Shown piece by piece: positions 25,260-34,493 of a stretch of DNA of 64,000 bases. The notes beneath the pieces were generated by a model that ran no database searches, was not told the origin of the DNA, and worked only from the letters and a program-made list of their open reading frames with translations. Origin of the DNA: Arthrobacter sp. zg-Y769 (GTDB lineage: Bacteria; Actinomycetota; Actinomycetes; Actinomycetales; Micrococcaceae). The position numbers were made by a program, and so were the translations under genes. The stretch covers positions 310,001 through 374,000 of the forward strand of contig NZ_JAJJOE010000004.1 in NCBI RefSeq assembly GCF_020907405.1, written 5' to 3'. Each line of letters begins with the position of its first letter. The first letter of the stretch is position 1.

Positions 25260-26822
25260 GTGGACCTGGATTTCCGGCTCGATTACCGCGCCCTCTCCCA
25301 GAGCGCGCCTGCAGGGTATTTCATCACCCTGACCGACGGTACGGTGGTGGACGCCAACGGCACGGCGCAAAAATGGATGGGCAAGGCCTTGGAGGAGCTC
25401 CGCGGCACCAGCTTTTTGAAGCTGCTGCCCGTGGGGGACCGGATTGTCTACACCACCCACGCGATGCCGCAGCTGGAATTGAACGCGGCGTTCGCCGAAC
25501 TCGCCGTCGACCTCCTGGGACCCGAAGGGCAGCGCATCCCGGTCCTGCTCTCCGCCACGCGCTCCCCCGCTGCCGACGGACGGCCGGCCCTTGACCAGGT
25601 GGTTGCGTTCTACGCACACGAGCGGCGGTTGTATGAGCGGGACCTCATTTCGGCCCTCCGCACCGCCGAGGACGCCGAGGCCGCCCGTGCCGAGGCTGAA
25701 GCCAGCCTCACCGCCCAGGCAGTGGTGCTGCAGGAAAAGGATGTGGTGCTGCAGGCTTCGCTGATGGAAAGCCTGCGCAAGGAATCCATGCTGGAGACCA
25801 TCCTGAATACGATCCGCGTGGGCGTGGCGGTCATTGATGAGGACGGCCGCCGCATCCTGACCAACTCCCGCCAGCAGCTCCACGAGCGCCTGGCTGCCCC
25901 CTCCTTCACCAAACGTCCCACCGAGGACGAAATGTTTATTTTCGGACCGGACCGCACCACTCCGGTCCCCAGGGACCAGCGCCCGGTGCACCGCGCAGCC
26001 CAGGGCCACTCCTTCTCGGACCAGCTTGTCTGGTACGGGAACGGCGAGGAACAAAAGGCGCTGAGTGTTTCGGCCCGATCCGTCAAGGGCGACGACGACG
26101 CCTTCCGCGGCTCCGTGATCGCCTACAGCGACGTCACCGGCCTGGTGAACGCCGTGGCGGCGAAGGACGACTTCGTGGCCAATGTGTCCCATGAGCTGCG
26201 CACCCCGTTGACTTCGATCATGGGCTACCTGGAACTGGCACTCGATGAAGAAGACGCCATCCCCGCCTACGTTGCGTCATCGCTGAAGGTGGCTCAGCGG
26301 AATTCCGAGAAGCTCCTGCACCTGGTCTCGGACCTGCTGACTGCCGCGGCCGGGTCCGCCAATGTTCAGCAGGAAGTCACCGATCTCAGCGAACTGGTCC
26401 GCGCCGGCATCACCTCCGCCGCGCCCCGCGCCGAAATCAACGCGGTGTCCATTGTCGCCGAGGTCCCCGAGACCCTGCCGGCCATGGTGGATCCCAAGCG
26501 CATCTCCCAGGTGCTGGACAACCTGCTTTCCAACGCGGTGAAGTACTCGCCCGACGGCGGACGGGTGACGGTCAGGGCGTGGCGCGGCGACGACGGGTCC
26601 ACCGTTCTTCAGGTGGCGGACTCCGGGATCGGCATGACCGAGGCCGAACAGGCGGAGGTCTTCACCAAGTTCTTCCGCTCCGGCACCGCGCGCCGGGCGC
26701 AGATCCCCGGCGTCGGGCTGGGCCTGGTTATCACCAAACGCATTGTGGAAGAACACGGCGGCAACATCGCGATGGAAAGCGAGGCCGGCAAGGGCACTGT
26801 CTTTACGGTCACACTGCCCTGA
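25260..26822 (+). CDS. double-PAS sensor histidine kinase coupled to the RsbQ-like protein
   Basis: 520 residues, no membrane helices, so cytoplasmic. Residues about 8-120 form a first PAS domain (GYFITLTDGTVVDANGTAQKWMG), about 125-185 a coiled coil (repeated AEAEASLTAQAVVLQEKDVVL), and 185-290 a second PAS-like domain. HisKA has the phosphorylated His311 in VSHELRTPLTSI, and HATPase_c shows NLLSNAVKYS, GIGMTEAE and GVGLGLVITKRIVEEHGG. The GTG at 25260 has AGGAG 4 nt upstream, overlapping the stop of the hydrolase gene. No response regulator lies nearby. In Bacillus the RsbQ partner RsbP is a PAS phosphatase; here the output has been replaced by a kinase. Confidence 0.92.
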   Translation: MDLDFRLDYRALSQSAPAGYFITLTDGTVVDANGTAQKWMGKALEELRGTSFLKLLPVGDRIVYTTHAMPQLELNAAFAELAVDLLGPEGQRIPVLLSATRSPAADGRPALDQVVAFYAHERRLYERDLISALRTAEDAEAARAEAEASLTAQAVVLQEKDVVLQASLMESLRKESMLETILNTIRVGVAVIDEDGRRILTNSRQQLHERLAAPSFTKRPTEDEMFIFGPDRTTPVPRDQRPVHRAAQGHSFSDQLVWYGNGEEQKALSVSARSVKGDDDAFRGSVIAYSDVTGLVNAVAAKDDFVANVSHELRTPLTSIMGYLELALDEEDAIPAYVASSLKVAQRNSEKLLHLVSDLLTAAAGSANVQQEVTDLSELVRAGITSAAPRAEINAVSIVAEVPETLPAMVDPKRISQVLDNLLSNAVKYSPDGGRVTVRAWRGDDGSTVLQVADSGIGMTEAEQAEVFTKFFRSGTARRAQIPGVGLGLVITKRIVEEHGGNIAMESEAGKGTVFTVTLP

Positions 26823-26950
26823 TCCGGCTTGCATCGGCTCCGATTTTGAGGCCGAATGCGCTTTGTGCCATCATCCGAAAGGTAAAAGTCCTTCCCCGCG
26901 TGCGCGCACCCGGCGAGGGCAGGAAGCTGCGTCCCGCAGCAATGCGTTGA

Positions 26951-27442
26951 ATGGATTTTTCGGTAATGGCAGAAACCAGCAAGGTGCGCGCAATCGTTCG
27001 CCGTCTGGGCTCGTTTTCAGCAGTCGGCGCCGTCGCCTTCGTGGTTGATGTAGGCCTGTTTAATATTCTCTCTGCCACTTTGGTTCCGGACAGCCCGATC
27101 GTCGCCAAGACCATCTCCGTACTGGCGGCCACCACTGTTTCGTGGCTGGGCAGCCGGTACCTGACTTTCCGGAAGCTGCGCACCCGGAGCATCCGCAGTG
27201 AAACGCTGCTTTTCGCCCTGACCAATCTCGTGGGGCTGTTGATTTCCACGGGCTGCCTGTATATCTCCCACTACGTGCTGGGTTTCCGCAGCACCTTTGC
27301 GGACAACGTTTCAGGCAACGTGGTGGGCATCGCCCTGGGCAATATTTTCCGCTACTTCGCGTACCGGTACGTGGTGTTTAACGGGCCCAGCGACCGCGCG
27401 GGGCAACCGGAAACGGAACCGGAAAGCACCCACGCGGCCTAG
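26951..27442 (+). CDS. GtrA-family membrane protein
   Basis: 163 residues with four membrane helices (about 18-38, 47-65, 84-104, 112-132). The family signature FSAVGAVAFVVDVGLFNILSA and the C-terminal GNIFRYFAYRYVVF motif are present. GtrA proteins are flippase-like carriers of polyprenyl-linked sugars for cell-surface glycosylation. No glycosyltransferase is adjacent, so the partner is unknown. Confidence 0.9.
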   Translation: MDFSVMAETSKVRAIVRRLGSFSAVGAVAFVVDVGLFNILSATLVPDSPIVAKTISVLAATTVSWLGSRYLTFRKLRTRSIRSETLLFALTNLVGLLISTGCLYISHYVLGFRSTFADNVSGNVVGIALGNIFRYFAYRYVVFNGPSDRAGQPETEPESTHAA

Positions 27443-27481
27443 CGCCGCTACTTCTTCTGCGCTGCTCTTTTTATTGCGCCG

Positions 27482-28861
27482 CTACCTCTTCTGCGGGGTG
27501 CGGATCAGCTTCTTGTTGACGAACTCGGCCATCCCGAAACGGCCCAGCTCGCGGCCCACGCCGGAGCGCTTGACGCCGCCGAAGGGCAGGTCCTCCTGCG
27601 TGCCGGAGGTGCCGTTGATCCAGACCATGCCGCTTTCCAGCTGGTCGGCTACGTTCAGGGCGCGGTTTTCGTCGGTGCTGAACACTGCTCCGCCAAGGCC
27701 GAACGGGGAGTTGTTGGCCAGTTCAATGGCTTCTTCCTCGCTGGAGACCTTGTAGATGACGGCCGCGGGACCGAACAGCTCTTCGGAGAACGCCCGCATT
27801 TCGGGCGTGACGCCGGTCAGGACGGTGGGCTGCACGTAGGCGCCCGGGCCGTCGATCAGGCTGCCGCCGGTGTGCAGGGTGGCACCCTTGTCCACGGCGT
27901 CGCGGATCTGCTCCACCAGGCCGTCGGCAGCGGCCTGCGTGGAGAGCGGGCCGAACCGGGTTTCCGGCTGCAGCGGGTCCCCGGGCTCAATCGCTGCCAT
28001 CCGGGCGGTGAACTTCTCCACGAAATCGTCGTAGAGGTCCTCCATCACGATGAAGCGCTTGGCGGCGTTGCATGCCTGCCCGCCGTTGCCCATCCGGCCG
28101 AGGACTCCGGCCTTGACCGTGGCATCGAGGTCCTCAGTGTCCAGGACGATGAACGGATCGCTGCCGCCCAGTTCAAGCACGTACTTCTTCAGGTTCCGGC
28201 CGGCCACCTCGGCGACGGCGGATCCCGCACGCTCGGAACCGGTCAGGGAAACACCCTGGATGCGCGGATCAGCGATGATGTCGGCGGCCTGCTCGTTCGT
28301 GGCGAACAGGTTGACGTAGGCACCCTCGGGCACTCCGGCGTCGGCGAAGATCTGCGCCATAGCCAAAGCGGACTGCGGGCAGTTGTTGGCATGCTTGAGC
28401 AGCACGGTGTTGCCCAGCATCAGGTTCGGACCGGCGAAGCGGGCCACCTGGTAATACGGGTAGTTCCAAGGCATGATGCCCAGCAGGGCACCTACGGGCT
28501 CGGTGCGGACCACGGCGTTGCCGCCGCCCTTGACGTCGAGCTGCTCGTCCGCCATGAAGCCCGGGCCCTGGGTGGCGTAGTACTCGTAGATGTTGGCGGA
28601 GAGGGCAACCTCGCTCTGCGCCTCCCGCAGCGGCTTGCCCATTTCCAGGGCAATCAGCTTGGCGAGCTCGTCGGCGCGCTCCCGGTACAGTTCCGCAACG
28701 CGGGTGATGACCTTGGTACGGTTTTCCACAGGCTCGTTCCGCCAGCTGGCGAAGGCCCCGTGGGCTGCGGTGACAGCCTGGTTGATTTCGGCGTCGGTGG
28801 ATTCAGCGAATTCCTGAAGGGTTTCTCCGGTGGCTGGATTTACGCTCTTGTAAGCACTCAT
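27482..28861 (-). CDS. succinate-semialdehyde-type aldehyde dehydrogenase
   Basis: 459 residues, shorter than E. coli GabD and like actinobacterial GabD1 enzymes. Catalytic Cys264 in [13 protein letters not shown], general base Glu230 in VLELGGSD, and PWNYPYYQ near 131 are present. It likely oxidises succinate semialdehyde to succinate with NADP, as in GABA breakdown, but the family also covers other short semialdehydes. No gabT or gabP lies next to it. It converges on the gtrA-like gene with about 40 bp between stops, in which a 20 bp near-repeat (GCGCCGCTACTTCTTCTGCG, 27442 and 27476) occurs. Confidence 0.9.
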   Translation of the reverse strand: MSAYKSVNPATGETLQEFAESTDAEINQAVTAAHGAFASWRNEPVENRTKVITRVAELYRERADELAKLIALEMGKPLREAQSEVALSANIYEYYATQGPGFMADEQLDVKGGGNAVVRTEPVGALLGIMPWNYPYYQVARFAGPNLMLGNTVLLKHANNCPQSALAMAQIFADAGVPEGAYVNLFATNEQAADIIADPRIQGVSLTGSERAGSAVAEVAGRNLKKYVLELGGSDPFIVLDTEDLDATVKAGVLGRMGNGGQACNAAKRFIVMEDLYDDFVEKFTARMAAIEPGDPLQPETRFGPLSTQAAADGLVEQIRDAVDKGATLHTGGSLIDGPGAYVQPTVLTGVTPEMRAFSEELFGPAAVIYKVSSEEEAIELANNSPFGLGGAVFSTDENRALNVADQLESGMVWINGTSGTQEDLPFGGVKRSGVGRELGRFGMAEFVNKKLIRTPQKR

Positions 28862-29006
28862 ATTTTCAACGCTACTCCCGTAAATCGGGTCTGCAAAAGC
28901 CGGAATTTACGGGACTAAATCCGCGTCAGCGCTTGTTGTAGGGCAGCCGCGGACGTTTTTCCGGAAGGCCGCCGGGAAGGGCGCAGACAGCCCGATTGCC
29001 GGTGCG

Positions 29007-29729
29007 TCAACGCCGCAGGCGCGGTTTCCAGAACCTGGGCCGCGGCCAGCCCTGGCCCGAGCTGCGGCGATCCTCCGTGCGGGGGCGCCGGCTGAGCCGG
29101 ACACTGAACTCCCCCGGCCCGGGCAGCCGCCACCCGCGGCGGCGGGCCACTGTGCACAGCACGGCGCAGGTGCCGATGGCCACGCCCATGCCCACGTTCT
29201 GCAGGCCCAGCTGATAGAGGATCACCATTTCGACGGCGGCCACGAGGGCACCCGTGGCGTACAGGGTGTTGCCGCCGAAGATGGCCGGCACCCGGCCCAC
29301 CACGATGTCGCGGATCATGCCGCCGCCCACGGCTGTGACAACACCGATCAGGATGGCCGGGAGCCATTCGAGCCCCAGTCCCAGCGCCTTGGCCGTACCG
29401 GTGGCGGCCCAGCAGCCCAGCGCGAAGGCGTCGATCACAATAAGGAACCGGTTGGCCCACTTGCCCTTGAGCTCAATGGCATAGGCAATGACCGCCCCGG
29501 CGATTGCCGCAAAGAGATAGGCGGGGTTTGTCAGCGCTACGGGGGTGCCGGCCTGCAGAAGGGTGTCACGCAGCACGCCGCCGCCCAGCGCCGAGGTCAG
29601 CGCGAGGACCAGGAAGCCCACCGGGTCCATCCGCAGCTGCCGCGCCACGGCGCCGCCGAGGACTCCGTTCGCCAGCACACCGGCGAGGTCGACGGCGTCG
29701 AACACCGCCTTCGGGTCGAAAAGATCCAC
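29007..29729 (-). CDS. UPF0126/TRIC-type membrane protein
   Basis: 240 residues from a GTG with AGGAG 4 nt upstream; an ATG 14 codons earlier has no ribosome site. Two repeated three-helix blocks each contain a glycine-rich turn (LTSALGGGVLRDTLL, then VVTAVGGGMIRDIVVG), the hallmark of the bacterial YadS/YicG group, which has been related to trimeric cation channels and glycine transport. The C-terminal 45 residues are a basic, Arg/Pro-rich tail. Substrate unknown. Confidence 0.87.
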   Translation of the reverse strand: MDLFDPKAVFDAVDLAGVLANGVLGGAVARQLRMDPVGFLVLALTSALGGGVLRDTLLQAGTPVALTNPAYLFAAIAGAVIAYAIELKGKWANRFLIVIDAFALGCWAATGTAKALGLGLEWLPAILIGVVTAVGGGMIRDIVVGRVPAIFGGNTLYATGALVAAVEMVILYQLGLQNVGMGVAIGTCAVLCTVARRRGWRLPGPGEFSVRLSRRPRTEDRRSSGQGWPRPRFWKPRLRR

Positions 29730-29914
29730 GCCGCTCCTGCTGTTTCCGTAGCCCGTTCTGGTGCCGTCCATTCTACGTGGCTGCGACGCTTACCGGGCTG
29801 CCGGTGCCTTCCCTGGATATTGGGACACGGCATGGGCACTTCTCCCCATGGAGCAAACCCGCAGGAATATGTAACACTCAACGCACAGTCCGTCATCCTC
29901 AGGGGGAAATGAAG

Positions 29915-30319
29915 ATGAAATTCGAGCCCGATACTTTTACGGTGCCGTCTGCGCCGATTTCCGGACGTAGCGTTCGATACTCCATGGACCCAGCCGGTAT
30001 TCATGCGACTTTGGTGGATGTTGCTGCAGACGGGGAATCCCTTAATCAGGCGGCGAAGGACACCCGTGCCTCCGGTGAAAAAATCTCCGGCGCCTTCGGT
30101 ACCGCCGAGGTTGCAGCGGCGGCGTTCAACCGGTTTTGGGCGGCCCGTGACGATGTTGGGGAGCGGGTCGCCTCCCTTGTCTTCCGCAAGGCTGAAGCTG
30201 TCTCGACCGCTGCCCACGCATTTAGCCAGGCGGACAGCGACATGGCCTCCACAGCCCTGTCCAAACTTCCGGCCACTTACGCGTCGCCCAGCGGCGGCGG
30301 CATCCGGGCGGTGAAGTGA
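29915..30319 (+). CDS. small helical protein of WXG100/EspC-like build, first gene of a secretion-type operon
   Basis: 134 residues. Residues 15-130 look like two long helices around a central turn that reads FNRFWAAR, and the protein is rich in Ala, Ser and Asp without a signal peptide. That size and shape match small substrates or chaperones of type VII secretion, but I see no strict WXG motif, so the family call is tentative. The start at 29915 has AGGGGG 8 nt upstream; the ATG two codons earlier is too close to it. The stop overlaps the next gene, so the two are translationally coupled. Confidence 0.7.
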   Translation: MKFEPDTFTVPSAPISGRSVRYSMDPAGIHATLVDVAADGESLNQAAKDTRASGEKISGAFGTAEVAAAAFNRFWAARDDVGERVASLVFRKAEAVSTAAHAFSQADSDMASTALSKLPATYASPSGGGIRAVK

Positions 30320-32217
30320 ACATGACATCGCCACAGCTTCCTGACATCGTCGTCCCATGGGACACGCTGCAGAGTGCCGCGGAAGACATGTCTGTACGGG
30401 GGCAGATCACCGCAGAATACCTGCGCGACGCAACGTCGGTCTGGTCGCGTCTTCGTAGCTTTTATCAGGAGCCCGACACGGAGGAGCGAGTCTTCACTGC
30501 GCTGGATGATGTGCGGGAACCTTTGGAGAATTGGCACCGGTCGCTCCAGGAAGCCACTCAGGTTATCAGCGAGTTCGTGACAGCTGGTCGTGACTTGGAG
30601 CGTCGCCGACAGGATCTCCAGAGCACCGCCTTACAGCAGGGCAGCGGGCCGGAGGCAGGAGCCGGGCAGGATGAGCGTGCAGAACAGCAGCTCAACGAGG
30701 AGGCCGCAGCATTGACCCGCGAGTGGGCCAGCCTGCAGGAGGCCGCTGCCGCCTCCTTGGAACGCATCGCATATGGCACGGGTGCGGGCCTGCCGATGGG
30801 AGGGGAACCAGGCCGCGGAGTTCTACCTGCCGTCGGATGGGCGGAGCTGACCAGCCAACTGGACGATCGGTTCGGCACCCTCCATCCCGACGCGCTGCTG
30901 CCTTCCATAACGGGACTGAATGAGGAGGAACTGCGTGAGTGGGCAGCGGCCAATCCGGAGGCTGCCGCACTTTTGGCGGACAGGCGTCTGAACGGTCCGT
31001 TCCGGGCCGGAACTCCCGAAGCGATCATGCGCTCCGCGATGGCGGACGGCGCCCACCTCACCGAACACGGCGTGGCCGGTATCCGCAGCGCGTGGCTGGC
31101 CCTGTCCCCTGAGCATCAAGAGCGGCTGATGTTGCTCTACCCGGCGGTGTTCGGCAACCTCAACGGCATTCCCTTTGGGCAACGAACCAAGGCCAATATA
31201 GTCACATTGGCGGGCTATCGGCAGACCGCAAATGAAGTCCTGAATTCACCCGAGCCTTACCATCTCGACTATCCCACCCAGGAGGAATGGTATGCAGCGT
31301 TCCAGGCATGGGAAGCGGAAAAGACCCGCATGGCGGATTTGCTCCGAGGACTGGACCATGCCCATAAGTCAGGCGCTCAGGTAGTCAGCCTGGGCATGGA
31401 GGGCAATGGGCAGGTCATAACCATGGTTGGAACACCCTCCGATTCGACCACTCAGGTGGCCACGCTGGTCCCAGGCACCGGAGCGAAGCTCGGCGAGCTG
31501 GGCAGTTATTCGGAACGTCTGGCAGGAATCACCGGTGACCCCGCGGACCATAAAGTGGCCTTCTACTTCCAGAGCGCCGATTCACCCCAGAGCCTGGTTC
31601 TTGATAACGCGAGCCCCCATTTCAACGAAACGGGCGCGCCGATGTTGGCCGCATTCGACTTCGCCCTAGATCTGGAGATCCCGGCCGAAGCCCGCAGCAC
31701 CTATGTCGGCTACAGTGCCGGCGGGTCCCTCATGGGCACCGCCGAGCGGGAAGGACTGGACTCCACCAACATTGTGTACGTGGCCCCTGCAGGCCCCGGG
31801 CACCAAGTCACCGGAGTGGATGCCACTGCTAATTCGGAAGCGAACCGTTACTGGGTCCAGACCCGTGACGATCTGATCCGCTTCGCCCAGGCCGGCGGCG
31901 GAAGCGCGCACAGCGGTTCCTTCTGGCAGACCGGCAGCCCGGAAAAAATGGGAGCAATCCGGCTCGAGCCCGGTTTTGCGGACCCGGATGATCCGGGCAC
32001 CCTCTTGAAAGGGCACGAGGATTATTTCAAACGAGGTTCAACTGCTGCGATGAACATTCAAGGCGTCATCGACGGATCTACAGTGAGCCTGTTCGTAGAG
32101 GACGAAGTAATCCTGGGTGCCGATGGCTCCACCTCCTATTCACCAATCGAGGCCAATCCCGGTGACTACTCGCACGGCAGACTGGAATGGATCAACACCT
32201 TGGACCTCGAAAAATGA
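30316..32217 (+). CDS. coiled-coil protein with C-terminal DUF1023 alpha/beta hydrolase domain
   Basis: 633 residues from a GTG overlapping the previous stop (an ATG at 30322 is the alternative). Residues 1-170 are helical and Glu/Gln-rich with paired coiled-coil segments. Residues about 355-600 carry the hydrolase: PGTGAKLGELGSYSERLA, the nucleophile elbow GYSAGGS with Ser467, and His567 in KGHEDYF. DUF1023 domains are common actinobacterial predicted serine hydrolases that often sit behind helical LXG/WXG-like N-termini, so secretion by a type VII-like route is plausible. Substrate unknown. It is followed by a lipoprotein gene in ATGA overlap. Confidence 0.82.
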   Translation: MNMTSPQLPDIVVPWDTLQSAAEDMSVRGQITAEYLRDATSVWSRLRSFYQEPDTEERVFTALDDVREPLENWHRSLQEATQVISEFVTAGRDLERRRQDLQSTALQQGSGPEAGAGQDERAEQQLNEEAAALTREWASLQEAAAASLERIAYGTGAGLPMGGEPGRGVLPAVGWAELTSQLDDRFGTLHPDALLPSITGLNEEELREWAAANPEAAALLADRRLNGPFRAGTPEAIMRSAMADGAHLTEHGVAGIRSAWLALSPEHQERLMLLYPAVFGNLNGIPFGQRTKANIVTLAGYRQTANEVLNSPEPYHLDYPTQEEWYAAFQAWEAEKTRMADLLRGLDHAHKSGAQVVSLGMEGNGQVITMVGTPSDSTTQVATLVPGTGAKLGELGSYSERLAGITGDPADHKVAFYFQSADSPQSLVLDNASPHFNETGAPMLAAFDFALDLEIPAEARSTYVGYSAGGSLMGTAEREGLDSTNIVYVAPAGPGHQVTGVDATANSEANRYWVQTRDDLIRFAQAGGGSAHSGSFWQTGSPEKMGAIRLEPGFADPDDPGTLLKGHEDYFKRGSTAAMNIQGVIDGSTVSLFVEDEVILGADGSTSYSPIEANPGDYSHGRLEWINTLDLEK

Positions 32218-32849
32218 TTCCCGCAACCCCTAAGCTGCGCGGGCACAGATTAACTGTGGGACTCCTGGCCGTCCTGCTGACGGTTATGACCACCAGCTGT
32301 GCTGCCTCAACATCCAACACTCCTCAGGACTCGGAGACTGCCATGACAGAGACGCTTTCATCGGACGAGTTTGCCGCTATGCAGGGCCGGCTCGAGCAGC
32401 TGATGCCCGCCCTGGAAACCGCGGGCGGCCGGTTCGTTGATCTCCACCTGAACCAAATCAGGGAAGTGTCCTGCCTACGGATCGAAAGTGAAAAAGAGCA
32501 GACCCAGACCAGCTGGCACGGCGAGCTCAGCGGCCCCGCCGCGGACCCGGAAACCGCCAACGCCGCCCTGGACGCCGTCCGCGATCTTCTGCTGGCCGAG
32601 GGGTGGGAGCTGTCCTGGGAAAAGAACGAACCACAGGAAGAGGTGGGCAGGCTGCGGGAGCTGAGCCTGCATAAGGACGGGCTCAAGGTTGCAGCCAGTT
32701 ATGCGCGGGATCGGTCCGGATACGGCACAGTTCTGGTGTTGTCGACGACGCGTTGCACCGAACATCCGGAGGACCATCAGATGCTTCGCTCATCCCTCGA
32801 TCCGGAGTACGGCGTCACGCACCCGAACTACACCGACGGCGACGACTAA
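32214..32849 (+). CDS. lipoprotein, third gene of the DUF1023 operon
   Basis: 211 residues. The ATG overlaps the preceding TGA in an ATGA junction. The N-terminus has a basic patch, a hydrophobic core LTVGLLAVLLTVMTTSC and a cysteine that fits a weak lipobox. The mature part has many Glu and Leu residues and no recognised domain; Cys positions CLRIES and RCTEHPED could pair. Given strict coupling with the hydrolase gene it may be an anchor, receptor or immunity-like partner, but nothing in the sequence decides this. Confidence 0.8.
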   Translation: MIPATPKLRGHRLTVGLLAVLLTVMTTSCAASTSNTPQDSETAMTETLSSDEFAAMQGRLEQLMPALETAGGRFVDLHLNQIREVSCLRIESEKEQTQTSWHGELSGPAADPETANAALDAVRDLLLAEGWELSWEKNEPQEEVGRLRELSLHKDGLKVAASYARDRSGYGTVLVLSTTRCTEHPEDHQMLRSSLDPEYGVTHPNYTDGDD

Positions 32850-32914
32850 ATGGGTTCAAGCCGACCGACGCCGGCGCCGCTGTGCCCGGTTGTCTTGGGA
32901 ATGACGGCCGCCGG

Positions 32915-33208
32915 CTAGTCCTCGCCGGCACCGGGCGGATAGTCGTCGTCGTTCCCCGGGACGTCCGTTTTCTGTTCCAGGATGTCGGCCTCGGACCCCT
33001 CGGGATAGACCGCACCTTCCGGTCCGGCGTCGCCGGCGCCGGGAACTGCGGGAATGTCCTGCTCAATGCCGTCCGCTTCCGAGCCGTCGCGGTGGATTTC
33101 ACCGGCCGGCCCGGCGTCGCCGGCACCGGGGACCGCGGGCAGCGACTGTTCGGCCCGATCAGCGTCCGAACCGCCGGGGATTACCGGTTGGTCAGCGTCC
33201 TTGCGCAT
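32915..33208 (-). CDS. small acidic tandem-repeat protein
   Basis: 97 residues, strongly acidic and Gly/Pro-rich, predicted disordered. It consists of about 2.5 copies of a 30-residue unit: GSDADRAEQSLPAVPGAGDA, then GSEADGIEQDIPAVPGAGDA, then GSEADILEQK. GGAGG lies 7 nt before the ATG, which supports real translation despite the low complexity. No family recognised. It lies alone between the DUF1023 operon (convergent) and the sugar dehydrogenase gene. Confidence 0.75.
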   Translation of the reverse strand: MRKDADQPVIPGGSDADRAEQSLPAVPGAGDAGPAGEIHRDGSEADGIEQDIPAVPGAGDAGPEGAVYPEGSEADILEQKTDVPGNDDDYPPGAGED

Positions 33209-33308
33209 GCGCCTGCCTCCAATGCGGGTTGCCGTGGCCGCCGCGGGCGGCTTTGGTCTCTTCTGTCTATCACCGAAGCCGCCCGGTAGAAATAGCCTGC
33301 GGAACAGG

Positions 33309-34361
33309 TTAGGCGTCGTCCCGCAGGTCCAGTACCACCTTGATGTCGCCGTCGCGGTCCTCGAAGGCCTGGGCGTAGTCCGCCAGCGGAACCCGGCGCG
33401 AAATCAGCTGCTCCAGCCAGCGGGAGTCGCTCTTGGCCAGGGCCGCTGCGGCCTTGAGGTAGTGGCGCCGGTTGGCGTTGACGGTGCCGAAGACCACGCG
33501 GTTGTCCATCACCAGATTCAGGTTCAGTTCGCCCAGATCCACCGGCTGCTCTCCGCCGGGCTCGGAAACACCGGTGAGGCAGGTGACGGAGTTCTTGGCA
33601 CCGTGATGGAGGACATCGTTGATCACCGTGGGCACGCCGGTGCATTCGATGATGATGTCCGGGGTGATGCCGGACTCGGGGAGCGTGTCGGTGTGGAAGA
33701 CGGCACCCAGTTCCTTGGTCAGCTTCTCCTTCGGCCCGTCCTCTTCCAGATCGAAGACGTGCACTTCGAGTCCGCGCTGGACTCCGAACAAGGCACCGAG
33801 CAGTCCCACGGGGCCGGCGCCGGTGACGGCGACAACCCGCGGCCGGAAGTACGCGCGGCCGCCGATCCGGTCAATCTGCTCCCAGGCCTTGGCCAGGATG
33901 GTGGCCGGTTCCAGCAGCACCCCGACGCGTTCCAGCGAGGGTTCGAGCTTGACCATGTCGTCGGGGTCCCCGCGCCAGTACTCGCGCGCGAAACCGTCGA
34001 GGCCTTCGATGCCGTGCTCGGTGTAGGTGCCGGTCAGGCACATGTCCCATTCGCCGGCGGCGCAGGCGCGGCAGTTCTCGGCGCACGGGCGGCGGACTAT
34101 CCCGACGACGAGGTCCCCGGCAGCCAGTTCGGAATCCTCCGGGGCCTCCACGACGCGGCCCAGGTTCTCGTGCCCCATCACCAGGTAGTCCCGGTCAGCG
34201 GGTGCGGTGCCGAATTCGGCGGCAATGACCTCACGGTCCGTGGCGCACAGGCCCACCGCGAGAGTCTCCACCAGCACGCTGCCTTCGGCGGCTTCCGGCT
34301 CGGGCAGGTCCCGCAGCTCCAGTGAGTCCTTCTGCCCGGGGGTGATGATTAGTGCCTGCAT
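33309..34361 (-). CDS. glucose 1-dehydrogenase-like medium-chain dehydrogenase
   Basis: 350 residues of the zinc MDR family. GLCATDREV near 37 and GHENLG near 65 hold the catalytic zinc ligands. RRPCAENCRACAAGEWDMC near 92 is the structural zinc site. The Rossmann motif VTGAGPVGLLGALFG lies near 183. The late DRDGDIKVVLDL tail is typical of archaeal-type glucose/galactose dehydrogenases, which make the sugar lactone with NAD(P). The ATG at 34361 was chosen because the protein starts with the usual family N-terminus and has AAGGAA upstream; longer frames would overlap ssrA. A lactonase-like gene lies 2 kb away. Confidence 0.87.
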   Translation of the reverse strand: MQALIITPGQKDSLELRDLPEPEAAEGSVLVETLAVGLCATDREVIAAEFGTAPADRDYLVMGHENLGRVVEAPEDSELAAGDLVVGIVRRPCAENCRACAAGEWDMCLTGTYTEHGIEGLDGFAREYWRGDPDDMVKLEPSLERVGVLLEPATILAKAWEQIDRIGGRAYFRPRVVAVTGAGPVGLLGALFGVQRGLEVHVFDLEEDGPKEKLTKELGAVFHTDTLPESGITPDIIIECTGVPTVINDVLHHGAKNSVTCLTGVSEPGGEQPVDLGELNLNLVMDNRVVFGTVNANRRHYLKAAAALAKSDSRWLEQLISRRVPLADYAQAFEDRDGDIKVVLDLRDDA

Positions 34362-34458
34362 GTGTTTTCCTTCCCGCGGCTGCTTGCTGTCTGTATCCCA
34401 GATTAGCGCCGGGGCAGCGGCGGTTGAGACCCTGTGCACGATCCAGTGCCCGGAAACA

Positions 34459-34492
34459 GGGAAGGCCCGCCCCGATAGGGCAGGCCTTCCTT
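34459..34492 (-). terminator. ssrA terminator
   Basis: GGAAGGCCTGCCC and GGGGCGGGCCTTCC (read on the minus strand) form a long stem immediately 3' of the tmRNA. No U-run follows. Confidence 0.8.
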
Positions 34493-34493
34493 G

